Source: Dryococelus australis
Lineage: Eukaryota; Arthropoda; Insecta; Phasmatodea; Phasmatidae
Direction: 5' to 3'
Assembly: GCA_029891345.1 (NCBI GenBank)
Contig: CM057003.1
Location: forward strand, 11,820,709-11,884,708
DNA length: 64,000 nucleotides
In this document: piece by piece, positions 55,950-64,000 of the stretch
How the letters are laid out: the number at the start of each line of letters is the position of its first letter
How positions within the stretch are numbered: the stretch's first letter is position 1
The notes under the pieces: generated by a model
The model's database searches: none
Told to the model about the DNA's origin: nothing
The model's input: only the letters and a program-made list of their open reading frames with translations
Program-made: the position numbers and the translations under genes

Positions 55950-56168
55950 TTACATGTCTTCGGGCTGGATGAAGGGGAGATGTAAGAGGTCGTCGAGCCA
56001 ATCTTCCATTAACCACTTTCGGTCGTTAATAACCATCGACGTGACGTCGTAAAACACAGGGTCGCTTACGATCGATAGCGTATGTATTAGGTGCGGCCCT
56101 CCATTTACCCGCACATCCAACTTCGCAGGAAAAGTCTCAAGTGCTGCTGCGAAATTTATGGATACAGG
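55950..56168 (-). CDS. Possible host exon (terminal), strand uncertain
   Basis: The minus strand gives 72 codons, from an AG acceptor (56170-56169) to a TAA at 55952-55950. The peptide is protein-like: FAAALETFPAKLDVRVNGGP, HTLSIVSDPVFYDVTSMVIN and RKWLMEDWLDDLLHLPFIQP. The acceptor lacks a strong pyrimidine tract and no upstream exon was found. The plus strand is also open across about 56065-56275 and ends at a fair donor (TCTAG|GTAACT), with MDTGYAIDTCMVKQIYSAMN. One strand may be a shadow of the other. No family is recognised. Confidence 0.3.
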   Translation of the reverse strand, partial: PVSINFAAALETFPAKLDVRVNGGPHLIHTLSIVSDPVFYDVTSMVINDRKWLMEDWLDDLLHLPFIQPEDM

Positions 56169-56289
56169 CTATGCCATCGATACCTGCATGGTGAAACAGA
56201 TTTACAGTGCAATGAATATGGCCAAGAAGAGATCAAATACCGAGACCATGAAATATCGTGATTACTTGTCTAGGTAACTTGTGCAAAAT

Positions 56290-57100
56290 GAGCGTGCGTT
56301 CAAATACGCCAGTGACTGTTGTTTTGCAAAGTTTTATGAATTTTATGACTGTTACAAATTAAATTCGCTTGATACTTTATGCATTTTCGCATTACTTTTT
56401 TTATGATTGAGTTCTGATTTTTCTAGTAAATTGATAGTGCATTTGGGTTAAAATTCCTGTAAGTCAAATACAACTCAATTCTCTATTTCAAAAGGACTGA
56501 ACCTAACTTTTTATCAAGTCAACACAGCTGCAAGTGCTTTGTAAACCCAGACGGTTTGTAGAAGTTAAAACCTACTGATATGAAATATTGAAGAGTGAGC
56601 ATCTTGCCCAAGAAAAGTAAATAATAATAATGATGATATATTTATATGTACTAGTACCAAGTATAAACATATAGTACCGCTTAAGAAAAAACGTGTGATA
56701 ATAGTTGAGTAAGAAATTAAAAAAAAATGAAATATAGGCGAAACATACGATTACTATCCCAGTCTTCTTGAAAGTTGGTGTATTTATGACAACGTACAAA
56801 ATAATGTATCTCTTTCTCTTTAACACCCTTAGTATTGACACCTATGAGGCTCTTGTCTTTTCCTCTAAATAAAAATTACCATTACTCTTGTAGTGATTTT
56901 TTTTCATGCTCTAAATACCAAGGGTTTCTTCCTATCTTCAAATTAAATAGAGTAATCAAAATTTGAAGACTGATTATATTGTGCACTGTTAGGTGTATGA
57001 AATTCTTGTTCTTATAGGCTGTTTCACATAATCATTGCCAAATTAATTTATGGTTTGGAGTGTTACAACTAAAAAAAAACTGTTTTGATCTGCGCTAAAG
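56290..57100. other. AT-rich, no recognised feature
   Basis: The minus frame at 56572-56841 is low-complexity Ile/Tyr/Phe-rich and judged fortuitous. Confidence 0.4.
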
Positions 57101-57104
57101 TTAA

Positions 57105-57165
57105 TTTGCAAAAGAACTTGTTTCGTCATCACAGTCAATAAACTGCAGGCTGTGTTCGGTGATAA
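57105..57165 (+). repeat. Interspersed repeat H, left part
   Basis: AAAGAACTTGTTTCGTCATC and CAGTCAATAAACTGCAGG align with 21485-21530. Interrupted by a MITE A. Confidence 0.45.
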
Positions 57166-57585
57166 AGGCTGTTCACGATAAAGTGAGCACTTATGAAATT
57201 AACCTTAGAAAAATGTCACTGCCCTTAACTGGATATATTTTAACGGACGCACTGAGTGACATGCGCACAGTAAAGTTGGTAACGATGGATGGGAAGTAGT
57301 TCCATATCTTAACGTCGAATAAAAAGTGTTAGGTAACCATGTATAAGGACTTAAATTATTTATTTCGCTTTTTGTTTTTTTTAATGCATCGAAGTATTAA
57401 AATGATCAGATTTGTAAAATATTTAGTTTTATAATAACACCAGAGTTTCACTTGACTGACGCATGAATAAAGTGATGAAGCCGATGACAGTGTTAATTTT
57501 ACATAAGGAGGAAAAATACACAACCTGCATACAAGTAGATCTTAAGCAGGGCTTTCAAAAGTGCTCATTTTACTGTGAACCGTCT
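57166..57585 (+). mobile_element. MITE family A copy, complete, inside repeat H
   Basis: AGGCTGTTCACGATAAAGTG to CATTTTACTGTGAACCGTCT with all family blocks; flanks GATAA and ATAGT. Confidence 0.8.
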
Positions 57586-57589
57586 ATAG

Positions 57590-57700
57590 TAATAAACGAG
57601 TCATAACGTAATGCAGTAGTACGGTTTACGAACCAGTTACCCCCGGGAAAGATCATGATGCTCTGAGTTTTGCAATGTACAGTAAGAATACAGAGGTGGA
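57590..57700 (+). repeat. Interspersed repeat H, right part
   Basis: GAGTCATAACGTAATGCAGT, GGTTTACGAACCAGTTACCC and TGAGTTTTGCAATGTACAGT align with 21555-21650. Confidence 0.5.
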
Positions 57701-57727
57701 ACAGCCTTGTATTCCGCGAACTCCAGA

Positions 57728-57955
57728 CGCACACGCCACCAAAATGGCGTCACTTGCCATCAACATTGTCGGAATGACGTTCGCCAATCAGCGTCCAGCA
57801 ACATACTGTCTTTCCCAGCCGGCGGTCCAGACGTTAGGGAACTATTCGCGACACACTGTAGCCAATCAGACGCAAGTCCCCATTCCAGAGATACGCGCGG
57901 CCAATCAGAGAATCGGTATGCCCGCATCAAAGGAACCGCCACGCCATTTTGACTC
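57728..57955 (-). repeat. Interspersed repeat J copy with three CCAATCAG boxes
   Basis: Reverse-complement partner of 14908-15170. CCAATCAG occurs at 57784, 57862 and 57901, together with TGACGTT (57776). These are consensus NF-Y-type sites, so the segment could act as promoter DNA whatever its origin. CpG-rich. Open frames here show no family motif. Confidence 0.5.
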
Positions 57956-57956
57956 A

Positions 57957-58116
57957 GGGGTCGCGGCGGCGTAGTGGATAGACTACTTTCCTCCCACCTC
58001 AGCGAACCTGGTTCGATTCCGGGCGGGGACAGACGATGCCGCCGGTCGGCGGGTTTTCTCGGGGATCTCCCATTCCCCCACCCCTTCGTTGATGACCAAA
58101 TATCTCCACTCTCCAT
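57957..58116 (+). mobile_element. SINE2 copy, internally shortened
   Basis: GGGGTCGCGGCGGCGTAGTG head, B box TGGTTCGATTCCGG, body TTTTCTCGGGGATCTCCC, tail CCAAATATCTCCACTCTCC. Confidence 0.75.
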
Positions 58117-58550
58117 TTAGTCTCTGTGCTCGATCTTCTCTCTGGCATCATCGCGTGAAAACGACTTTTGTTTGCATCGAAGGGTATCGTAGGGGCTGGC
58201 GCGAGACGGTATTTTGAAACACAGGATCGTAACGGAACGGCCACCTTGGCAACCTTTTGCCGATGGAATCACACAGTCCCAGTAGCGGCATAAGCTGCAG
58301 TAGCGCCCTACTTGCACAGTTATCAGTAGCTCCATCGAGTGCGGTCGTGAGGCACGGTAGCCGCCAACCTCGGGCGTCGCTCGTTGTGTTTTATCATTAC
58401 CGATTCACCGCGGCGACCGCCACTGGTCTTGGCGGCTCCGCCCACTCCACTTCCTTTCACAAACTCCGTCCTTCGTCGCGAGCCCTCACCTAACAGTCCT
58501 AGTGCCAACGGCTTTTTCTTTTTTTTTCCGACATACATGTGATATTTTGA
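58117..58550. other. GC-rich segment, no gene recognised
   Basis: CpG-containing DNA open on both strands, without family motifs or splice context. Confidence 0.4.
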
Positions 58551-58555
58551 GGTTA

Positions 58556-58625
58556 AAGTCAGTTCACGCGGTTACTTCAATTTTTTTCTGAATCCCTGCT
58601 AGTGCTCCCGAAATACGCTATATAG
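58556..58625. mobile_element. Family D left-end fragment
   Basis: GTCAGTTCACGCGGTTACTT and TTTTTCTGAATCCCTGCTAG match the start of family D. Confidence 0.45.
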
Positions 58626-58892
58626 GGATCGGCCTCCGGCAATGGAGGTGGCGTGGCCAGTTGCAGTTCCACCAGGAATCTATACTGCGAGCCTCAGTGA
58701 GCAATTATCTCACCTCTGGTTAACTTCTCTAGCACATGAATGGTCCTTATTTCTATAGCCTGCTCCTCGTAGGTTGCAGTAACGAACAAGTGCTGCGTCA
58801 GTTTAGGGGGGAAAAACTGTTTACAAAAACCGTATTTTTATATCATTTTTGTCACTACTTGTTTTACAGAGGGGTTTTTTTTTTTATTTACA

Positions 58893-59081
58893 GCTCGACA
58901 AGACGTAAATAACAAATACGTTGTTACAAATTCACTGCGTTCGTTATCCTCGGAGCACTGATTGAAGGTAAGAGAAAAAATTCTTTCTCTTCTTCCATCA
59001 GTGCTCCGAGAATAATGAAGGCAGTGAAGATCTAACAACGTAAAAAAGGTGTCGGAAAATATTATTTACGTCTTGTAGAGC
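58893..59081. repeat. Long foldback element (about 189 bp inverted repeat)
   Basis: Outer ends GCTCGACAAGACGTAAATAA and TTATTTACGTCTTGTAGAGC pair almost fully. The centre (about 58943-59013) pairs CTCGGAGCACTGAT with ATCAGTGCTCCGAG and then AAGAGAAA with TTTCTCTT around a small loop. Middle blocks (AACGTTGTTA-like, CACTGC/GCAGTG) also pair. A transcript would make a hairpin similar in size to a microRNA precursor, though it is more likely a MITE. Confidence 0.8.
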
Positions 59082-59164
59082 CAAGAATTTCGATAAACCA
59101 TTTGGAAAACGACTTACATAGAAAATCGGGTAAATATACTGCTTTCGTGCACCATTCGCCTTAA

Positions 59165-59222
59165 AGTGTGTGAGTGAAGAGATTTGAGCGGCTCTTAACA
59201 GCGACGTCTTGAGATCCGAGCG
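59165..59222 (-). mobile_element. SINE2 tail fragment, minus strand
   Basis: GTGAGTGAAGAGATTTGAGC and GGCTCTTAACAGCGACGTCT are the reversed SINE2 3' end only. Confidence 0.6.
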
Positions 59223-59470
59223 TCAGCTCAAAGTACAGTACGCGTAGAAAAAAAGTCTTATTCGCAACACCTGAATACATAAATTATGTCAGGATTGAAC
59301 GTGTCAAGGGAAATCCTTACTAAACAGCATTAAACGCACTAAGGTCACATCCAGCCTTAAGGAATTACTGCGATGGCGATGGAAAATTTCATAAACTAGG
59401 CTTCGCGTATTTTAAGCGGCGACTGTAGGGTTTTAATACAGTAATCTGTTCAGAAAGTATACAGTATGGC
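59223..59470. other. No recognised feature
   Basis: Short AT-rich interval. Confidence 0.4.
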
Positions 59471-59476
59471 CACTAA

Positions 59477-59892
59477 AGGCTGTTTACGATAAAGTGAGCA
59501 CTTATGAAATCAACGTTAGAGGAAAAAACAATGCCCGTGCCTGCATATACTTCAAAGGGCGCACTGAGTGACATTCGCCCGGTAAAGTTGGTAACGTTAG
59601 ATGGAATGTAGTTCCATGACACAGAATAAAAAGTTTTAGGTAACCATTTGTGATAATTCGAATTATTTATTTCGCTTCCTGGGTTTTTTAATGCATTGGC
59701 GTGTAAAAATTAGCAGATTTATAAAATGTTTACTTTCCTAATAATCTCACAGTTTCACTTGACCGACGCATGAATAAAGTGACGAGGTCCATGGCAATAT
59801 TAATTTAAAATAAGGCGGAAGAACACACAAATTGCATACAAGTAGATCTAAAGCAAGGCTTTCAAAAGTGCTCATTTTAACGTGAACAGCCT
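59477..59892 (+). mobile_element. MITE family A copy, complete
   Basis: AGGCTGTTTACGATAAAGTG to CATTTTAACGTGAACAGCCT, flanked by TAA and ATA. All interior blocks present. Confidence 0.8.
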
Positions 59893-60065
59893 ATATAGTA
59901 TATAAAACAGTATTACAGTATTACAGGACAATAAGTACGGCAAAGAAAGTTCTATTTAACAGTTGTTTTCGCCGACTATATATCGGCTTTCATTTCTGTC
60001 CTGAAAAAAATATTTACCTTAAAATATCCCATAGATTTTTTAAATCAAGGAAATACACAATTGAT

Positions 60066-60796
60066 TACCATCTCGCTCTCTGACATCCATCGTGAAATAC
60101 TTGTCGGTGCCCTCTGCCGCCGAATACCATCTCGCTCTCTGACATCGTGAAATACTTGTCGGTGCCCTCTGCCGCCGATTACCATCTCGCTCTCTGACAT
60201 CGTGAAATACTTGTCGGTGCCCTCTGCCACCGATTACCATCTCGCTCTCTGACATCCATCGTGAAATACTTGTCGGTGCCCTCTGCCGCCGAATACCATC
60301 TCGCTCTCTGACATCGTGAAATACTTGTCGGTGCCCTCTGCCGCCGATTACCATCTCGCTCTCTGACATCGTGAAATACTTGTCGGTGCCCTCTGCCGCC
60401 GAATACCATCTCGCTCTCTGACATCGTGAAATACTTGTCGGTGCCCTCTGCCGCCGATTACCATCTCGCTCTCTGACATCCATCGTGAAATACTTGTCGG
60501 TGCCCTCTGCCGCCGAATACCATCTCGCTCTCTGACATCGTGAAATACTTGTCGGTGCCCTCTGCCGCCGAATACCATCTCGCTCTCTGACATCGTGAAA
60601 TACTTGTCGGTGCCCTCTGCCGCCGATTACCATCTCGCTCTCTGACATCGTGAAATACTTGTCGGTGCCCTCTGCCACCGATTACCATCTCGCTCTCTGG
60701 CATCCATCGTGAAATACTTGTCGGTGCCCTCTGCCGCCGAATACCCTCTCGCTCTCTGACATCGTGAAATACTTGTCGGTGCCCTCTGCCGCCGAT
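60066..60796. repeat. Minisatellite of 55- and 59-bp units (13 units)
   Basis: Unit TACCATCTCGCTCTCTGACA, TCGTGAAATACTTGTCGGTG, CCCTCTGCCGCCGAA or GAT. Units 1, 4, 8 and 12 have an extra CATC (59 bp) and the others are 55 bp. A/T at the unit end (GAATACC or GATTACC) and GCCGCC/GCCACC are further variants. Minus frames up to 212 codons are repeat artefacts. Confidence 0.96.
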
Positions 60797-61640
60797 TCTT
60801 GCCGAAGGCTAACGAATAGACAGAGTATATTTACTCTCACTCGAAAGTGACGTCAGAGAGTGTTGTTCCGTAAGACACAGTGCGAGTGCACGAGTGCGTG
60901 TTGATGCATGCTCTACGCGTGCTCCCGGGATATTGTTTGTGTATTTTCGTTCGAACCCTGTCGTCATGTCATCCACACGATGACAGACGAACAAAACAAT
61001 TTTTCACTGTAAGTAAATGTTTGCAGTAGTGGAAAAAAAAAGTTTCTTTATAATATATAATGAGTTCGTTGTTGTATATCATGTTCATCATGCATCGAGA
61101 TAGAAGTTTTATTTCAATTGTATGATAAGCGAGTGCAGCTTCTGGTTATTTGGGAAGACGCGGTACTGTACTACGTACGATGGCATGGTATTCTTGTTCT
61201 CTATTCGCCGAGGATCTCCGCGCTCCCACGTGTCCCTCTCCCGTGCGCCTTGCTCTCGTTCCTCTCGCGCAGCCGCGTTCCTCCGGAGCGGCCAAATCAG
61301 AGGACTTTCCCCGCAGTGGGAACCACACGCAGCCGGTATCGCAAGGAGCTCGGTGCGTCGGTGCGTAAACAGGTTTACCATCGCACACGTGTATTTTTTT
61401 TTATCGAGCCTTTCGTGGGGGTAGGTATTCGCGACTGCTAAGTGGTGCCGTCCCCTATGCAAGGTGCTGGTTTATAAGTTATGGTATTTAGAGTAGAATT
61501 GTAACTAAACATTAAACGGGAGATTTAAAAAATTATTAATACGTATTTTACGAACAAGATTTCTGTCGGAAAAGTTTCAGCATTTCATATGTAATTCCAT
61601 GTTCTTGTTGAGTACTAACTACGAAACAGGAAGACAATGC
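60797..61640. other. GC-rich segment then AT-rich, no gene recognised
   Basis: 61180-61400 is GC-rich with five overlapping frames on both strands; none has family motifs. It could be a CpG-island-like element. Confidence 0.4.
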
Positions 61641-61648
61641 CATGAGGA

Positions 61649-61669
61649 GGGGGGGGGGGGGGGGGGGGG
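61649..61669. repeat. G(21) homopolymer
   Basis: An uninterrupted G run; a second G(11) lies at 61865-61875. Such runs can form quadruplexes and are prone to sequencing error. Confidence 0.9.
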
Positions 61670-61875
61670 AATGCCGACAAGAGATGAAAATCTCCGTGAA
61701 AACAAAATTAACTGTTTTAAGGCGAGTAAAAAGTTTACTATACGGCAAAATAATATTATATTTGAAGAATAGTTATAAATAATAATATGTGAATGGTAAG
61801 TAGTTCTTTAAAAGAAATGTATAAAATGCTACAAAATAAGTTACAATAAAACCGGTGAAAAAAAGGGGGGGGGGG

Positions 61876-62700
61876 TATAAATTGCCGGAAAATAAACATA
61901 AAATATTCTGGGTTTCTGGCACCGTACAAAAATCTAATACACAAAACAAGAAAAGTCGTATGGATATAAAATCGACAACACAATATCGGACAATAAACAC
62001 GTGGTAATGAATGTAGGAATCAACGAACTTTGATCGAGTCCGACTGGTTTAGCGTAAATTAGCAACATCCCCGTAATGTATCAGAGCATTAGGAACAGAA
62101 CATAAACAAGAAAATGTGTTAGAACTTTCAGTTTTAATTTTGCGTTAGACAAATATGGCGTAGGTTCCATTACTGCCCTGTCATAAAAGCGGGATTTAAT
62201 GAAAATTATAATAAGTTTAATTAAAATATACCGTTGCCTTTATGATATATAGTAAATATTCGTATTTAGCACTGAGTGCTTGCGCTTATGGGAAATCCGG
62301 GAACCTCAATTAACGGCACCGAAACCTACCTCACTGCTATTATAACAGTTCCCGAGTTAAGTGATTCTTTTTTATTTATCGGCAACGGAGCCCAGAGTCC
62401 TAAGCTCTTGGCATCACCACCTTTCAGCCAAAAAAAAAAAAGTTGAAACGACCTTCCAGCAGGTCCTACGGGAGTCCAGGTAAGAAGACAATTTGTTACA
62501 TTAGGCGAATTTACCGCGCCGCTCTCGGCTCGCCCCAGTTAAACTGCCAGGGCTGATAAAGAACGACGCAGGCGGCGAGCGGCATAGGAAATGAGAAATA
62601 CTGCGATGCGAAAAGACACGAGCACTCTAAAAACGTTTTTAACTCGCGTTGCCCGACTCGTTGCAAGAGGTCTGGCGCCTAATGGGACGAGTTTGTCTTC
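61876..62700. other. No recognised feature
   Basis: AT-rich, then mixed. An A(12) run lies near 62431. Chance frames only. Confidence 0.4.
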
Positions 62701-62718
62701 GACGCCTCCTTCTATAGT

Positions 62719-63386
62719 CCATTCCACGAACGAGTGCACTTTTTTTAACAGGTCTAGTCCTGCGCACTGTACTTTGTTGGAAACAACTTTGTTGCAATTT
62801 TTTGGTGGCCAGCTGTAGGGATGTTGAAAAAATGCCGATAAATCGAAATGACAATATTATATCAACTTTGTATCGATGTAAATAGTCGTTATATTTTAAC
62901 GTAATTTTATCGAGATCAATATCTTTTTCCAGGAATTCGGAAGAAAATATTTTAAAATTGTTTTTCAATAATCTCTGTTTTTGAAACAAAAATTGAATTA
63001 AAAAACTGATATGTTTACTTTGGAAACATGCACCTAAAACAGGCACCACATATCTTCTGCATTGCCTCGTTTTTTTTAATATGTAATATTCCAAACAATA
63101 TTTTACATTTGTCAAGTCCATTAATATATAAAACATCGAATTCCGATGTACCAAAAATCGATGTTTTTCTTTCGATATATCGTTTCATAAATAACCAGTA
63201 TAAATAATATCGATATATTTTTCCGATATCAACATTCCTAGTCAGCTGATTGTTTCTTTTTGTTATAATCATGTGATGAGACGGAAACACAGCTACTGCC
63301 ACGGAAACAGCTATACACGCGACTACGTTCAGAGCTGTAAATGAAAAAAAAAAAAAGTGCACTCGTGTTCGTGGAACAGGCCATAC
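62719..63386. repeat. Inverted repeat enclosing the hAT-like MITE
   Basis: TTCCACGAACGAGTGCACTT (about 62723-62742) has a reversed partner at about 63356-63379 (GTGCACTCGTGTTCGTGGAA), differing by a 2-base gap. The arms lie outside the hAT duplication, so the pair predates or is independent of it. Confidence 0.6.
62816..63240. mobile_element. hAT-like MITE, 425 bp
   Basis: Ends TAGGGATGTTGA and TCAACATTCCTA (inverted, one mismatch, extending into GCCGATA/TATCGG). Flanks GCCAGCTG (62808-62815) and GTCAGCTG (63241-63248) match at 7 of 8 bases, the 8-bp duplication typical of hAT. The interior is rich in ATCGAT and ATCGATAT-like steps. No transposase. Confidence 0.75.
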
Positions 63387-63650
63387 CCGCGTCGTGATTG
63401 CCACTTCACGGAGGATTTGGCGTCGGCGACCCCCCTCGCCTGGTCGTGTGATCTGGCGATGATCCTCCCCTTCTTCGGGGCTCCTCCCCAGTACTGGGTC
63501 GTGCACGCCAGGCGAGGGATGCTGCCGACTCCAGCAAGTGGTCTTCTCGCCTTTCGAATCAACAACCCGGGAGACAAATCGACTCGTTAACCTCGCCGCT
63601 ACTGTAAGCTTCCTTTGCTACGGCTGTGCGCGAGCCCAGTTACGTGATCA
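63387..63650. other. GC-rich segment, no gene recognised
   Basis: Frames on both strands (63329-63590), no family motif. Confidence 0.4.
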
Positions 63651-63653
63651 GGT

Positions 63654-64000
63654 ACGCTGTTCACGGTCAAATGAGCACTTTTGAAACCAACCTTTGAAAA
63701 ACGTCACTGCCCCTGCCTGCATGTCTTTTAACGGGCACACTGTTCGGCAGGCGTCCAGTAAAGTTGGTAACGACTGAGGGAAAGTACCTCAACACCATAA
63801 AATCGAATTAAAAGTCTTAGATAAACATTTGTGAATACCGGAATGATTCCTTTTGCTTTCTGTTTATTTGACGCATAAAGTGCAAGAACTAGCAAATTTG
63901 TAAAATATTTACATTGCTAATAATTTCAAAGTTTCACTCGACCGGAGCATGAACAAAGTGATCAGGCCGACGGATGTTCATAAAATGTTCATAAAGTCTC
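63654..64000 (+). mobile_element. MITE family A copy, cut by the window edge
   Basis: ACGCTGTTCACGGTCAAATG, CGTCACTGCCCCTGCCTGC, TAAAGTTGGTAACGACTG and TGATCAGGCCGACGGATG follow the family order. The right end lies beyond 64000. Confidence 0.75.

Noticed and set aside
60040-60703. 212-codon and related minus frames
   Set aside because: They follow the 55/59-bp minisatellite and change frame with each unit; a repeat artefact.
61109-61462. Five overlapping frames of 72 to 117 codons
   Set aside because: GC-rich DNA is low in stop codons on both strands; no frame stands out and no motif is seen.

Overview
The window reads as repeat-dense, non-coding DNA from a large eukaryotic genome, most likely an arthropod and probably an insect. 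The reasons are tRNA-derived SINEs, a Tx1-like LINE, Tc1-, hAT- and Harbinger-type remnants, long AT-rich stretches, microsatellites and no operon-like gene order. This assignment is inference from style; no species marker was found. No complete host gene is visible. Three short stretches could be host exons: 1-146 (+) ending at a good GTAAGT donor, about 12202-12463 (-) and 55950-56168 (-). All are weak.

Layout. 1-5 kb: a possible exon end, a 750-bp CACT-ended element (204-953, TG target duplication), a tRNA-SINE, then AT-rich DNA. 5-11.4 kb: a three-layer nest, in which a small MITE-like repeat (family D) is split by an element with TCAGTGAA subterminal repeats (about 5089-11234), which itself holds a decayed Tx1-like LINE (about 5790-10400). 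11.5-31 kb: scattered MITEs of one superfamily (A, B, D, with ends like AGGCTGTTCACGGTAAAG), SINE2 copies, a LINE 3' tail, Harbinger-like MITEs and a triplicated MITE end. 31.4-33.9 kb: two same-strand copies of a CACTC...GAGTG element (family C) bracketing 396 bp. 34-42 kb: more MITEs and SINEs and a Tc1 transposase remnant. 42.07-50.56 kb: a third family C copy split by a 7.6-kb LTR retrotransposon fossil (minus strand, TAAT duplication, LTRs of about 1.2 kb). 50.59-52.50 kb: a highly uniform tandem array of 34 units of two lengths (50 and 63 bp). 52.5-64 kb: a possible TATA promoter, a repeat with CCAAT boxes, MITE A copies, a long foldback, a second minisatellite (55/59-bp units) and a hAT-like MITE with an 8-bp duplication.

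How the parts relate. The window is best read as layers of insertions. Nesting gives relative ages: family D before element E before the LINE; family C before the LTR element; repeat H before a MITE A copy. The most unusual things are the recurring CACT-ended elements with 2-bp duplications and family-specific short subterminal repeats, the two-length satellite lying 25 bp from one of them, and a SINE-tail module inside family C. All similarity calls were made by eye, so boundaries outside clear duplications are approximate.
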